Assembly: GCA_037178855.1 (NCBI GenBank)
Contig: JASJZC010000007.1
Coordinates: 2,666,001 to 2,730,000, forward strand
DNA from: Oscheius sp. JU75
Lineage: Eukaryota; Nematoda; Chromadorea; Rhabditida; Rhabditidae
Length of the DNA stretch: 64,000 nucleotides
Direction of reading: 5' to 3'
Part shown: positions 13,288 to 26,200 of the stretch, one piece after another
Numbering within the stretch: position 1 is the first letter of the stretch
Layout: every line of letters begins with the position of its first letter
Program-made: the position numbers and the translations under genes
The notes under the pieces: generated by a model
Databases searched by the model: none
What the model saw: the letters and a program-made list of their open reading frames with translations, nothing else
What the model was told of the DNA's origin: nothing

Positions 13288-15117
13288 ATGACTCGCATCG
13301 TCCTAGTTGCCCTAGTAGCATGTGGAATTACCGTCCAGGTTAGTATTTTTTTATCGTATAAATAATGGACATCTTCAGAAAGAGTCGAAGAAATCAGAAC
13401 CTTCTATAGCGGTCGTCGGCGCGGGCATGGCAGGTCTTTCCGCCGCGCGTCGACTGACTGAGTTAGGATTGACCGACTTTGACATCTACGAAGGAGCAAC
13501 CCGCATTGGTGGACGTATCCACCCCATACCATACGGTATGCATGATGTTGTATCTATATAGTACCATCTACAGAGAATGGCTACCTCCAAATGGGAGCCC
13601 AATTCATCAACGGCAAGAATAACCCAATCTATGAGATAGCTAACAAACTCAACGTGGTTGACTCAATACTTCCTGACACGGCACAATTCTCCAGGGCTGA
13701 CTTCCTTTTCGGAAATCAGACCATTGACTGGTACCATTGTGTCCTTATTTAGTAGAAGTTTCGTTTCAGGGATGACATCGAAAAGTTCAAGGAGTTCGCT
13801 GAACCATTGTATGACAAGTACAGAACAATGGTAAAGAACTACGACCTTCTCTCCCGCGTCTACACCATCAAGACGCTTTTCATGGAAGAATACAGCAACT
13901 TCTTGAAAAAGAACAACATTGTTGGCGAGAGGAAAAACGTCATGGATGCCATGATTCGCCCTTTCAGAACGTTCTGGGAATTCGAATGGGGAGGTGACTG
14001 GAAAGATGTGAGTTTGTCCAAGAAGATGACGCGATCGGTCTTTGTCTTATTATGCGATGACGCATTTGTGAAACTGCTTTCGCGTGGGTGCGAGAACCAC
14101 AAATAACTGATTGTTTTTAGCTGAGTCCTCGAGTCCTTGCCGAGTTCAATCAGATGAGTTCCGAAGGAGATTCTTTCACTACAGGACCCGTCGGCTTCAA
14201 GGCAATCATCGACTATATGCATGAAGGAGTCGCGCCGAAACACTTCCAATTCAACAAGACTGTCACCAACATACAGTACGGAACTGATGGAGTTTACATT
14301 ACGACTCAGCAGGACGGCAGAATCAAGAAGAGATACGATTACGTTATCGTGACCGCCTCTCTCGGACATCTGAAGAAGTTCCACAAGAAGCTGTTCACAC
14401 CAGCTTTGCCAAGATCCAAAGTTGAAGCCATCGAGAAGATTGGATTTGGTGGAAACTGCAAGATCTTCTTCCGCTGGGAGACACCATTCTGGAAGAACGG
14501 GACCAACTATCTCACTCCTCTCCCTATTGAAGGAAAAGCTCGTGACAGCCTAGATCCCTTTGAGGTTGAAATGAACACCTTAGAGGTAGTCAGCTGGGCT
14601 CCAAACACTCTGATGGCTTTCATTGGTGGTGCTGGACATGAACTTGTGGACAACATGGATGATGCCGATATCTCGTCCAAAGTTACAACTCTTTTCCGTG
14701 ACATGATGAACGATCAAACGATTCCTCCTCCCAGCCAGATTATCAGGTATTAGTGTTTCGGTGCAGTGCTTACAAAAAGTTTTCAGAACAAAACTGACTA
14801 AGAACGACCTTCTGCTTGGATCCTATTCGTATTTGAGCAAAGATCAGGCTCAGGCCGGAATTAGCCACTCTCGTCTCGGAATCCCGGTTAAGATTGATGG
14901 CAGACCACGAGTCTTCTTCGCTGGAGAAGCTACCCATCACCGCCTCTTCCAGACAACCGTTGGAGCTTACATGAGTGGTCGTCGGGATGCTGATAGAATA
15001 CTGAAGGATTTCTACTCAAAAAGCGTCTTGAAAAGCAAGTTGACCATAAAACAGAAGAAGGACTGCAGCTTCAGTTGCGACACTCCTATTCTCATTAAAG
15101 CTAATGCTAGTTATTAA
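13288..15117 (+). CDS. Secreted flavin-containing amine (polyamine-type) oxidase
   Basis: FAD enzyme oxidising primary or secondary amines, most like the polyamine/spermine oxidases. Six exons (13288-13338, 13379-13535, 13574-13730, 13770-14007, 14121-14746, 14787-15117) give 519 residues. Residues 1-17 (MTRIVLVALVACGITVQ) are a signal peptide, unusual for the cytosolic animal SMOX and peroxisomal PAOX enzymes, so this form is probably secreted or in the endomembrane system. The Rossmann FAD motif is VVGAGMAGLSAARRL; the RIGGRIHP motif, MGAQFING, and the C-terminal FAD-closing FFAGEATHHRLFQTTVGAYMSG are all intact. A polyadenylation signal follows at 15121. It is tail to tail with MMS19, 260 nt apart; from memory the C. 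elegans relatives of these two genes share cosmid C24G6. Confidence 0.92.
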
Positions 15118-15120
15118 ACG

Positions 15121-15126
15121 AATAAA
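15121..15126 (+). terminator. Poly(A) signal of amine oxidase gene
   Basis: AATAAA four nucleotides after the stop codon, so the 3' UTR must be very short, as is common in nematodes. Confidence 0.75.
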
Positions 15127-15377
15127 TATCTTGTTGCACAACATTTAGAATAGGAGCATTTTCAAAGTTCAAAAGATCACTGAGCTTTTTATATTTGACA
15201 AAGTAGAGAAATCCTTGGAGCAAAAAAAATAGAAAAAGCTAGCGGGCCGTTAATGCGGTCAATGTGACCTGAGCAATTTCTTATTTCTGAATCTTGCTAC
15301 GCTGTAGGTTTTCTAAACAATTTAATTTAACAAAAGCAAACAACAACAAAACTTTCTCAAAACAAGAATATGTTTCT

Positions 15378-18300
15378 CTAAGCAGCTTTTGCCACTCTTG
15401 CCTTCAAAGTAGCAGCCATTAGTCGCACTTTTCGACTGCTTCCAATAGTATATCTATCCGCAATGGCGAACAGATCCCGTCGGATAATAGAATCGTTCAA
15501 TGAAGAATTGTTCTCGGCAAGACCAACAAGGGTAGATAAAGCGGCAGTCGTTATGTTCTTAAATTAATGTTCTAGACCGAAAAGAGATGTGTCTTACAAT
15601 ATTTCGGGGCTGCTTTTTCATCACGTTCAGAACATTTCCCATCATTTCTTTTGAGTTAGCATTCCTTGGTGCATGTTTCATCAACTGAGGTAGGAGACAC
15701 ATCAAGTCGGCGAATTCCGAAGACATCTCCCCTTCTTGTCCTAGAGATCTCATGATCAGGTTCAAAATCTGAAGAGAACAGAATATGGACGAAGTATTGG
15801 CTTACCATTTCATAGTAGATCTCCTTATCGTACTGGAAAGACTGAACGGATTCAAGAAGTTTCAAAGCTGGCCGGAGGATTCCCGAGAACTCTTGCATTT
15901 TACTGGGTTGTTGCTCCAGAAGGTCCAATAGAGGGTAAAAGACGGTAAACAAGAACCTGGAATCAGCATTTGCAAAAATGTTTCAAATTTTTTACTTTTC
16001 TTTATGATCCATGTCCTGTGTCGATGGAACGTAGAGTCCTAGCAGAGAATGGTTGAACCAAACAGAGTCAAAGTCGAACAGCTGTTCAAACGGGTACTCT
16101 TTTCCAGATACTTGCTCGAAATGCTAAAGTTGACGATTAAAAATGCCTGTACAATTCTACTTGTATGATCTCATCTTTGCTGGGCGGAGAGGTGTCAAGA
16201 GCTCGTTTCTTCAAAACCATAGAACTGAGAGGGACACCGAATGTTGATTGTTCTCCTTGAACATAAGCTGCGTACTCAAGTGACATAGCAATTTTGCGAT
16301 GATACTGTTTCAGACTATCGTACCACTCTGAGACCGATCTAGTCAGTCGTTTTGCCGTCTAAAGTTCGAAAGTTGAAAGTGTTACTAAAGAGTCTTACAG
16401 AAGCTTTGATAGCAAGAAGTGAAAAGTAGGGATAGCTCGAGATGTCCTCCTTTGAGATCTTGTTTAAAACTGAAGCTGTTTCAATATCGGCGGCCAATTT
16501 GAAAAGCGATTCCGCAAGTTCAACGACTTTGCCTTTATCAGAAACAGTCAGCTGACTACTGCTCTGGAAAATATTGATAGTATATATTGCAAAAAGATCT
16601 TACCTCAAGTTTGAAATTTTTCTTGAGCCAAGCGACAACTTCTTTGGAAACATCTTCTTCTGTTTTTGACATACCCGTCGTTGGTGAATCTGCCCTCGAT
16701 TTTGTGAGAAAAAGTTTGACAATTTGCGGCATGTTATCTAAACGAACAGGCTTAAAATTGTGTACTACAAATTACCCAGACTACTGTTATTGAAAACGAT
16801 ATGTTTGTATGTGTCGAAGGTTCTTCTGTCTGTTATGCCGTAACTGGCAAGCTGATTGACAAAGAAGTTTGAAGGATAATCTTTCACCAGAGTGTCCAAT
16901 ACTTCTGTCAAGATGTCTGTTCCAGCAAGACTTTGTACCAGAAGAATGGCACTGTTCCTAAGCAAACCAAGTTGTATAAAACGAAAAAAGTACCTCGTAG
17001 GTTGTCCAGCAGTAACTTCAAACGCAACTTTCAAGTATGACAGAACTTGACTAGAAGAGAGTCCCTTGTCCAGATGTTCAATCTAAAAACATTTCTTGTC
17101 CTTCTTCTGCAACTGTTTACCTTTGCAATAAGATGCATGTGGGTATGTTTCAATGACGTAAAGTCGTTCTCAATCCGTTCAAATGCTCCTACTTTGTTCG
17201 TCTGGAGTCCCGTCATCATCTTGGACGCCTTAGATCCCACTAAATCCAGCCACTTTCCCAACTGTTCAAGAGATTCTTGAGCGTAGTCGATCAGACTAGC
17301 ACCTAGGGATAAGCTGATAAGCTAGCGGCCTTAGCTGACTCACTTTGAGTGTTGTTAAAGAGAATTTCAAGAAGCTTAAATCGCAAAAAGTCGGCGATCT
17401 CAAACTCCTCTGGTAATTCTGTCCATGGACGAACAAAGTCGATAGCTTTTTCAAGCAAGCCCATTTCTGGCCGGACGAGGAAGGGTTCAATGTCTAAAAT
17501 TGCCAAAAAAAAAAAATGAAATTACTATATTCACTCACTGTCGAAGTTATGTTTTGCTATTCTATCATAAACCATCTTGTTTTCTCGGACAAGAGAATGA
17601 AGAATGGTGGAAACACCATGAACAACTTCATCGATGCCAGTTTTGTGTCGAGGATCCATTGCTGTAGTCCTGAGACCGTCCAAAATACCCTGAATAAACG
17701 GAGCAATAGTTTTAATGGTGTACACTCGAAGTATGTCCTCCTACAAAAAGATGTTTGTGACAATCAAAAAACACCGTTACCAGCAAAACACACAAATCCA
17801 CTTTGTCCTTGTACTCGTCCTCGTCATCTTGTAACTTTTCGATCAGAAAGACCCCCAGAAGACTTCCAAAACTGGGTGAGGAGGTCAAGGCCTGTCTTAA
17901 GGAGACGTCGAGCTGTTTACCGAGGATTTTATCGGATTCATTCGTCTAAAAGAAGCTATAGTGTCAGGTGAGTCAGAATTAGCTTACTCCTGTGAATCGG
18001 ATTGGAAAGTAAACACAGATCGCGTTGAAGAGCTCATCCATAAGCTGCTCATTTTTCTGGATATTCAACAATGTGACCACTGAAAATGGGAAAGTGTTGT
18101 ATAACAAACTTGTAGACTTACTGAGTCGCCCAAGTTCGAAATTTTCTAGCAAAACCTCAGGATTTCTCTCTCCGGTAGTTGCTTTGATGAACCCGTTGAC
18201 TAGACGAGCACCTTGCGAGCGGAAAGCTAAACACGCCTTTTAAGTAGAATGCTATCTTTATCTCTTTGATCATAAGAAGTTTCATGGTTTAGTAATATAG

Positions 18301-18796
18301 TACCTCCATCTCCTTTGATCATTAGAAGTTTCAAGGTTCGGATAGCCGCCAATCGGATCGGCTTATCCCTGTGTTCTTGAAGATCGTTGCACTCTAGAAT
18401 GTAGGATGCGGTGCGAAGAGCTGATCCAGATGGATAGGATTTCTGTTCCACCAGCTGTTGAAGAATATCGAACATCGGGTATTCCGTGTGCTCGTAGCTC
18501 TGGTCAATGACAAACTCAACCAAGTTTCGGACTGGAAAATAGGCAAGCTTTACGACAACTTATAGGATATAAGGTTACCTGTGTTTGAGCTGAACCCTTG
18601 AGAGATTCCTTTATGCACCACCTCGACGAACGACTGTAGAGCAAGGATCGTGTTGTGGGGTGCAGAGCTGAAAATAGCGTTTAAAAGGTGAAATTATGTA
18701 CTCCTACATGATACTTTCATGAGTCCTAGCCAAGTACTCATCCATTGAGAGTGTTTTTTCGACATAGAGCTGCTTACACAAATCTTCAACGTTCAT
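15378..18796 (-). CDS. mms-19: MMS19, cytosolic iron-sulfur cluster targeting factor
   Basis: MMS19 is the HEAT-repeat adaptor of the CIA complex (with CIAO1 and FAM96B/MIP18) that delivers 4Fe-4S clusters to DNA polymerases, XPD and other nuclear enzymes. About fifteen exons join from ATG 18794-18796 to TAG 15378. The chain is almost entirely helical repeats. The N-terminal third carries the family signature: GARLVNGFIKATTGERNP, then LMDELFNAICVYFPIRFT, followed by LRQALTSSPSFGSLLGVFLI, matching the ELFEV..CYFPIDFTPP and LRAVLASTPRFAEFLLPLLI segments of human MMS19 as I remember them. The C-terminal third is more divergent. Introns are 40-60 nt. A TTTCAG eleven bases before the ATG (18808-18809 on the minus strand) may be a spliced-leader acceptor. 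Confidence 0.88.
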
Positions 18797-19242
18797 TTTT
18801 GTTGTATCTGAAAGTTACATGCAAAGTCAACCATCCGGCACAACACTATAGGCAGTACAGCCTTTCTCAAAAAAACCTGTGAAATCCGATAAATATCTTT
18901 ATATAAATATGAAAAAAGAGTTCTCACACAGATAGGGGCTTTTCAAAAGACGGAAGGTTTGAAAGAATCACTTTGATAAGTAGCTATATCGGCCTACATG
19001 ATACCCGCACAAAATGGGAATTCTGAGGTTCGTTGAGAGTGCTTTTGACGACAATGTTATGCTAAAAAGAATGGCAAAATGACTCTAAACGAAACAAAGA
19101 CGGGGGCAAGAGACTAGGTAAAAATACGACCACAGTAGGGGGAAGAAAACAACCATTTTGGACTGATAGAAATCGATAACAAAGCTATGGGGGTCGCTTT
19201 TTGAAAAGCGATTGAAGCTAGAAATGTGAGCTAGTAACAGAT
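18797..19242. other. Intergenic between NHR and MMS19 genes
   Basis: Both neighbours are on the minus strand; this is the 3' side of the nuclear receptor and the 5' side of mms-19. No gene seen. Confidence 0.5.
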
Positions 19243-22200
19243 CTATTCAAATAGAATGTTGTTGGCACTCCTCTGCCCTCGAGGCCCGAGAGCAGTTTCT
19301 TTGACTAGCGAATTGAGAGAGAAGAGGTTCAACATATCTATCATCTGGAGCGACTCGTTCTTTTTGGCTGCTACTTTCTGAAAAAGAAGTTTCAACAAGG
19401 AACATTTGGTTACTCACTCTAATTGTTGGTATCCTGAGAAGAATATTGGAATAGCGTTCGTTGGCCTCGATTGGATTGTAGTTTTTCATGAGATGTCTGT
19501 GCAAAGCTGCCAGTAGCCTCTGTTGTTCCGCTTCGACATTTCTCTGCGAGGCAGCATCCAATCCATCCGTGTCTGAAATACTCCAGAGTGTTGTCCCGTT
19601 TTGTGTCGACTACAGACATTTCCATCCCCGTCCCCCGCCTAACAGATGATTAGTGTCTGGCTATATGCATGTCCTCGATATCACAGCACGATTAGAAAGT
19701 ACTCGTTTCATTAAATCGCAATGAACATTAGCTCATATTAAAAGATCAAAACCAAGAATCCAATCAAATGTTTTTGTAAAAAGAAGAAAAACGAAAAGTA
19801 TGGATACCTGGATCGAAAAACATTACAGACTGCAGAGCTGCAAATTCTGTAGTCGAAATATTGAGCTGTCTGAATGGCTTCATCATGTACTCGATCATTG
19901 CAGCCATGACCGGAGTGAGTTCTGTCGCACTGAAGTCACTGAATCTTGGACTATAAAGTTCGAATTAGTATGTCATCCTGAGGACCTACAAAGGTGGACG
20001 AATACTTGTACTGTGTCCATTTGACCCGTAGCCTGGCGAAGGCGTCATATTGTTATTGAATAGCTTATGCATGTCTGGGCATCCTTCCGTCCCAGCAGAA
20101 GGCGTCCCATAGTCCTCCGGAATCCATTGGCCGTATTCCGGAGGCAGACTCCCGTATTCGGTTGGTAACCGGATCATGGCTTCCGACGGCTCACGTTTCA
20201 CTTTTGTTTTCCTGAAAAGAGAAGGTCTGGGTCAGTTCGAGCCCTGGTTACATTTCTAACGCCGTAGCAAATGATTTAGCAACTTCATTGTTCAAGACGA
20301 CTGACATCACAGTACTGGAACCACCCGGAGCACCAATGACCTTCGTGAGACAGTCTTCAATCTGAATAAGAGAAGCTCTACAAAAAATAGCAAATGTATT
20401 TACCTCTTCGATATGTTCCGGCGTTCGAAAGACCTCGCACATGATTAGATAGGAGCTAGCATGGTTGTTGATCAACGCAACCTGAAAAAGGTCGATACAG
20501 CTTTTGTCTTCTGTTTTTTCGAAGGTTTTTGAACATCTATCAACTTCGTTTTTGAAAAGACTTGCTAGACCGACTAAAAGTGGTGTGAGAGCCACGAAGC
20601 AGCCAACATTTTTGCAATACGTAACAAGTTTTCGCGTGTTAATCAATGATTTAATATCTCAGTCATCATCATCCTTTAGAAATATCAAGATTACCTTATC
20701 AGAATATGGAAGTTTTCTAAAACAGCTAAAGGTTTTTGCCCAGTCGATGTAGAGGGCGATTATTCGCGATCTCCAAAACGGTTGATGCTCTTTCCCGGGG
20801 TTTGGATAAGCTATTGGGTCGTTTAACTGAAAGAGAATTGAAAGAGGGAAGTTCGGTTGATTTACCCGGATATTGATCGGGGAACTGAACCGACTTGGAG
20901 CATTTAACGCCGCGTCGAGAGTATCGTAGGGTTCTATTTCTCCACGGCTCAGCAAAAGCGTAAAATTATTCTCCAGCTGGGTTAGCCGCTCCAGAATCGG
21001 GTCGACGTTCGCGGGATTCTGAAGAGATTGGTCACCACACCATAGGGAATTTCTTACAAATCCTCCGTCCGGCTTGAAGTCTTTCATTTCATTGTCTCCG
21101 GAAGAATACCGCCTGAAAAGAAACCACTTATATTCCTGTATATTCCCAAAGATGCTGTTACCCATTCATAATCAGTCCACACAGGCCGTTCACAAACTCT
21201 CGCGACACACAAGAGCTAATTCCGAGCTTTACGGCTGATCTCTGTCATAAGCAGGCTCCATTGACTACACGGATCAATTTGTGCGTAGAGGGAATTAATG
21301 AAGGCACGAAGCAGTATAACTTTTTAGATCTACTACGAAAGATATTTTTCTAGCGAATGTCCATGATAGCCAGATAAAAATGACGCGAAAACCTTACGTT
21401 TCCTGGTCGTCAGGTTCCGGCGTAGGTGTGCGGTTCTTCTCATTTTTTCGTGTCCTCTTCGTGTACCCGATCCGATCTCGGTCACTTTGAATAGCTGTAG
21501 TCGGTAAATTATGAAATTCAGAGCCAATGGCTACCATTTTTATCCATGCCAACTTGAAGGCATTTCTGGAGACGACAGTAGCGGCATGCACAGCGAACTC
21601 CTTTGTTAACAGGACAATTTCCGTTCCCACTGCACGTGAACTGTCGATTGTTCTGCAAGATAACAACTTTTGATCCAAGTTAAAAAATCGGTCTTCGTGT
21701 TTTGGCTCGGAGCTGCTTTCTGAGCTTGTGAGAGGGATCAAGAATAACAAATACGGAGGATTAGCTTTGAGGAAAAGAAGGATAAAACTGTTTTTCTGCT
21801 CCTGAACTGTTTTGGGTAAATAGAACAGTTATTGAAGATAAAATAAAATTTTAGGGCTTGAGACTGGATTTTTACAGATTTCAAATATCACGAATAATCG
21901 AAATGTATAGCTTGTAACAACGAGCACCCAATCGGACCAGAGTTCACACATCTCCAAAGCATGATTGTACACCCAAAGATGAAAAGAAAATTGTAAAAAA
22001 AAAACTTACAACAAGAGCTCGTCGAAAGAATGTTTTGCACCCGTTGCAGCTGGGAACCTAAAAATGTTTAGATTATTCATTCCTTTCACTATATTTTAAA
22101 CTGGCTGTGTCTAGCGACCTGAGATCTCTTTCGATATGTCTGCGTGAGATCTATTAACGATGACCTTTGGACTGTCGGTGGACTGGGGAAAAGTGCACTG

Positions 22201-22386
22201 CAAAACGTGCGATCTCGGTCACAAGGCCGTAATCAAAAGTACGAACAGAAGCGACCAAAGAACTCACCGAATAATGATTCCCAGTAGCTATATCGTCACA
22301 GACAACGCATCGGGTACCTGAAATGGATTTAAATTAAGATGTTACAGTGGGACAGTGACAGTACCTGGAGGTAGCTTTTCACTCAT
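19243..22386 (-). CDS. Nuclear hormone receptor with interrupted ligand-binding domain
   Basis: Transcription factor with a two-finger DNA-binding domain. About twelve exons join from ATG 22384-22386 to TAG 19243. Finger 1 is CVVCDDIATGNHYSVPSC with P-box CNGCKTFF, continuing RRALV; finger 2 is FTCSGNGNCPVNKGVRCACR and YCRLQKCLQVGM. All eight zinc cysteines are present. The P-box CNGCK is the nematode supplementary type rather than CEGCK. A basic hinge (YTKRTRKNEKNRT) follows. The ligand-binding domain has FWRSRIIALYIDWAKTF and KLPYSDKVALINNHASSYLI, then about 100 residues of Pro/Tyr/Gly-rich sequence (SLPPEYGQWIPEDYGTPSAG), then helices resume at PFRQLNISTTEFAALQSVMF and end with MLNLFSLNSLVKE, an AF-2-like end. 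Divergent from egl-9. The nhr number is not assigned. Confidence 0.9.
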
Positions 22387-23282
22387 GACCGAGACTTTAA
22401 CTTTTTCATAATCAGATCTGCAAGAAGAGTATTTGGAGAGGAGAAAGATGATGAGCAGTGGCTGAGAAGACAACCGGAAGAGCAAGAGGATATGCGTAAC
22501 CAGATGTTTACACACCTAGACTAATGCAAATGACTGCCCTACGAATAGTCTTGTCAGGTGTTACAACAGAACAAAGACTTTCATATGACTTTCAGTTATT
22601 CGAAAAATCTTATTAAAAGCTTAGTGAGGTTTATGATACAAGGAACGCCAGTAAACTCAGGTAAATCGATACTTCTACATTTAACTTTTCGTACAAATCG
22701 CTAAAATTGGAGTAGAGGCTGTTAAGCATGAAATATAAGTGATAAAATTCTTCTGTGACACGATAAATAATAAAGTTGAGCATAAAATATAAACACTGCT
22801 ATGGTAGAAGGTGGCGCGGCTCCATTTTCGCCGCAACGCCTCTCGCTTGCTATGGTATTTCTAACCGAGCAGCCCCACCCATTTTGTCACCATTTCCTGT
22901 CCGCATTCTGTTCAACTTTTTGAAAGAAAAACAAGTTAAAATGCTGCTCTAGATAGTAAAGTTGTTGTGTTATGAAAAATTTCTGCATTTGTAGCGTCTA
23001 AACATCAAAAATCAACCTTCTACATCATAGAAATTAAATTTGAAACTGACTAAAAACGTGTTCCTCTTTAAACAGAATTTCATTTTGTAGCTGGAAGCTT
23101 TTTTGATTGCTACATAACTCTTATCCTGCGTTTACGACAGTTGTCGCATACTCTACACGTGATCTTTGTCTAAGCCCGGCGGCGTTTGTTTCTGCACGTT
23201 CTCGCGGAATTTAGCTTTTATTTCGCTGTTTCCTTTTGTCAATCATGGTTTTCAGCTACAACATTGGAGAAACAACCTTTGT
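22387..23282. other. Shared 5' region of NHR and egl-9
   Basis: 900-nt divergent promoter region. A short open frame starting ATG at 22801 ends at a possible donor but does not match the phase of egl-9 exon 1, so I left it out. No other feature. Confidence 0.5.
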
Positions 23283-26200
23283 ATGACACAGAGGGAGCCG
23301 TTGCTCACTACATTCGCTCAACTGTTGGCCAACGGCCAAGAAAATGTAGGTTATTTGTACTGATAACCTTTACAGCTCTATTTAGACATCAAGACTGAGG
23401 GTTTCTCTAGACAAATGTGGTTTTTGCAACAATCAGACAAACCTTAGCCCTTGTGAGAACTGCGGTTGTGTGGCTTACTGCAGTTCTGAACACCAGGTAC
23501 TTTCCGTTTTCTTTTTAAGTTTCACCTGATTGCTCGTCACGCTATTTCGTGATTTGTAAACCATCACTGTTTTACAGCCTGAGTTCAGTTAGAAACAAAG
23601 ATTAGCATGGGCGCAGATGAAATTATTTAATGTGCAACGTCTGCCACGATCACAGACCACACTTTTCCGTGATTTCATGAATGCATAAGCTTTGCGAGCG
23701 TAGGAGTGCCTCAAACGCTTTGATATTTATCTGTGCGTCACCGAGCTTTTTCGGAAAAAATGCATTTAGGTTCACTGAACAAACCACAAAATAATGTTAC
23801 GGAAATCGAACCAACTTTTTTTTGACTTTACTCCAGGCTGGGAAAACTATTTCGAGGAGATAAAACAGCCCTAAACTATGAATGATTGTGATGTTGTGGC
23901 AATGAGCCCGTAAAATTAGTCCAAAAGAGAATGGCATTGAAAAGCCGGCTTAACTTCTCTATAGTATCCAACTGCACAGTCATTCATTTCGAAAGATATC
24001 GTGTCAATAACATTATCCGTACAGAAAAGGCGATCCTTACCGTGAGTGACTGTTGCCGATTCACTGTTTTAATCAGTTAAACTGCTAAATTTCGCAAGTA
24101 ACGTTCGCCTCCTCAACACCGATGTTTGACTATTACGAAAGTTTGTTGAGTGCTTCCATACTCGTTACTCCTTATTTCAAGACGTTATTCGTCACCTTCC
24201 TAAAGAATTAGTCCACAGTGCTTTTGGCTCTTTTGGATTTAAACCACTGAATGACCAGAGACAGTCAAAGAGAGCAAGGATCTGTATCATAACTTCTACC
24301 TGATCTTCGTCTAAGCTATTGTCGTGTCATCGGTTTTGATGTTAACAATGTCCTTGTGAAAACTATAAAGATTGTCTGGCCTGAATTTCTAGCAATTTCT
24401 CTTTGAATGCGCTAACAGCAATTTTGCTAACCATTGGTATTGGAAAAGTGTTTCTTGTTGCTTGTATCTCCGGTGCACTCTTTTCTTGGCTACGTGCATT
24501 GCAGCAGTTTGTGTGCGCGTCGTCGATATGTGGTCGCGGGAAGGTGCTTTCTTTCACGCAAGCACACATTCTGATCTTTGAACTTGGGGCGTGAACGAGG
24601 GAAAGAAGTATAATATGAGGAGAAGTCTGGGGGCAAATGGGTGCCCTTTAAGTGATTTTTGTGACCTGGGGAGATATCTAATAGTCAACAGGGGATGATT
24701 ACTGAGAGGGTGGCGATAAGCACAATTAAGCTGGATTTCAGAAGTTCGACTGGAAGAAACACAAGCCACTATGCAAAACACTGCAGCATAAGCTGTCCAG
24801 TATCGATGATCTTAATGGAGAAAGGTGGGTACTGCAAGAAGTAGGATAACAGGAAAGGAAAGATTGAGAGAAGCAATTTTGTCCAAGATTTTGTTGGAAG
24901 AAAACTGTAATTACGACAATATGCAAAAAAAAACTTCCGCATAACCAGGATTCCCTAGTTTTAGCGCTGGCTTACAAGCAAAATGGACCAAGAAGGAAAC
25001 AAAGTTTAAAATAGGCTGCATCCTACTATTTAGGTTTAGAGTTAGTTGTATGTGACTAGAATACTGAGAACGAATTAACAGCCGACTTTAAAGGTCATAC
25101 TCTTCATCGTCTCACAAACAAGTCATCAGACTACATATTTACTTTTGAATAACGTACAGCTAAGGATTTAAAATGATGAGCTGTTGTCAAAAGCTTGATA
25201 TTTTTGCTAAAAACACATGAATGGGTGGTTCATTAGTTGTTTAGAGACATCACAGCACAATTTCAGTTTGCCTCTCTACTATTCGAACATTTTTCCTGCT
25301 CCCAGCACTCCTGCAGCGATTATCAATGTGCCTATTGTGTTCTCCAAATCGTCGACTTCAAGCCCATCAATTGATAGCCTAAAGGGTAACCTTTATAGGT
25401 AACTTGATACAAGTTAATGTCAGGCACACCTCCGTCAACGAGCATTCGACCACATGAACCTGCATCATTGATTCCTGGGAGCTCTGAAACAGCAGAACTA
25501 CAGGACGGAGAGGTCATTATCGAGACCGATGACCCCGATATTCAGGTAGGCCAATGAGTCTAACTTTGTTCCGTGGCTGAAGACTATCACTTCACGAAAA
25601 AAGGCATCAGAAAGTACTTCGTGAGACAGTTTCCCGCGTTCTTCTGGGGGTCAATGTGTCAGAGCTGCTGGGAGCACCGTCACTAATACACAACTGCAAT
25701 GACTTTACTTTGGTGCTTTGTAAAACGAAGGCCAGATTCAGAAGAAGAAAGACATGTTTATAATACAGTTGAATCAGAATTTTACAAGGACGTTGATGTC
25801 TGAATCTTCATTAATGCGTTAGTTTGATAACGGAAGTCTAGAAAATTTGCAATATTGCAAAAACGTTTGCGCAACACAGGTGCTGATCATTTGTTCTTCA
25901 TAACTACGCGCCTTTAGACATATTGAGACTGTTTTTATTGACTCGGTTTGCTTTCTCCGTGGTGGATATTTTTGCATGTCTAAGAGATGCAGATCAGTTT
26001 CATCACTAGGAACGACTAAAAAAACGTTTAAGATTGTTTAAGAGCCACAACCGCTTTGTTGACTGAAAACTACCCTGGGCTGTTCCATATGTTGCCAATT
26101 GCTCTTTGATCCTTCATGGCTCCTCTTTTCTTTCTTTATCAGCACGTTTTTGTTGCGACATGCTCCAAGCCATTAACGAGCTAGCCGAGAAAACACGGAA

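Noticed and set aside
22801-22860. Upstream egl-9 exon starting MVEGGAAPFSPQRL
   Set aside because: Its donor is phase 0 and the acceptor it would need leads to the wrong frame for the MYND finger; the internal ATG at 23283 fits.
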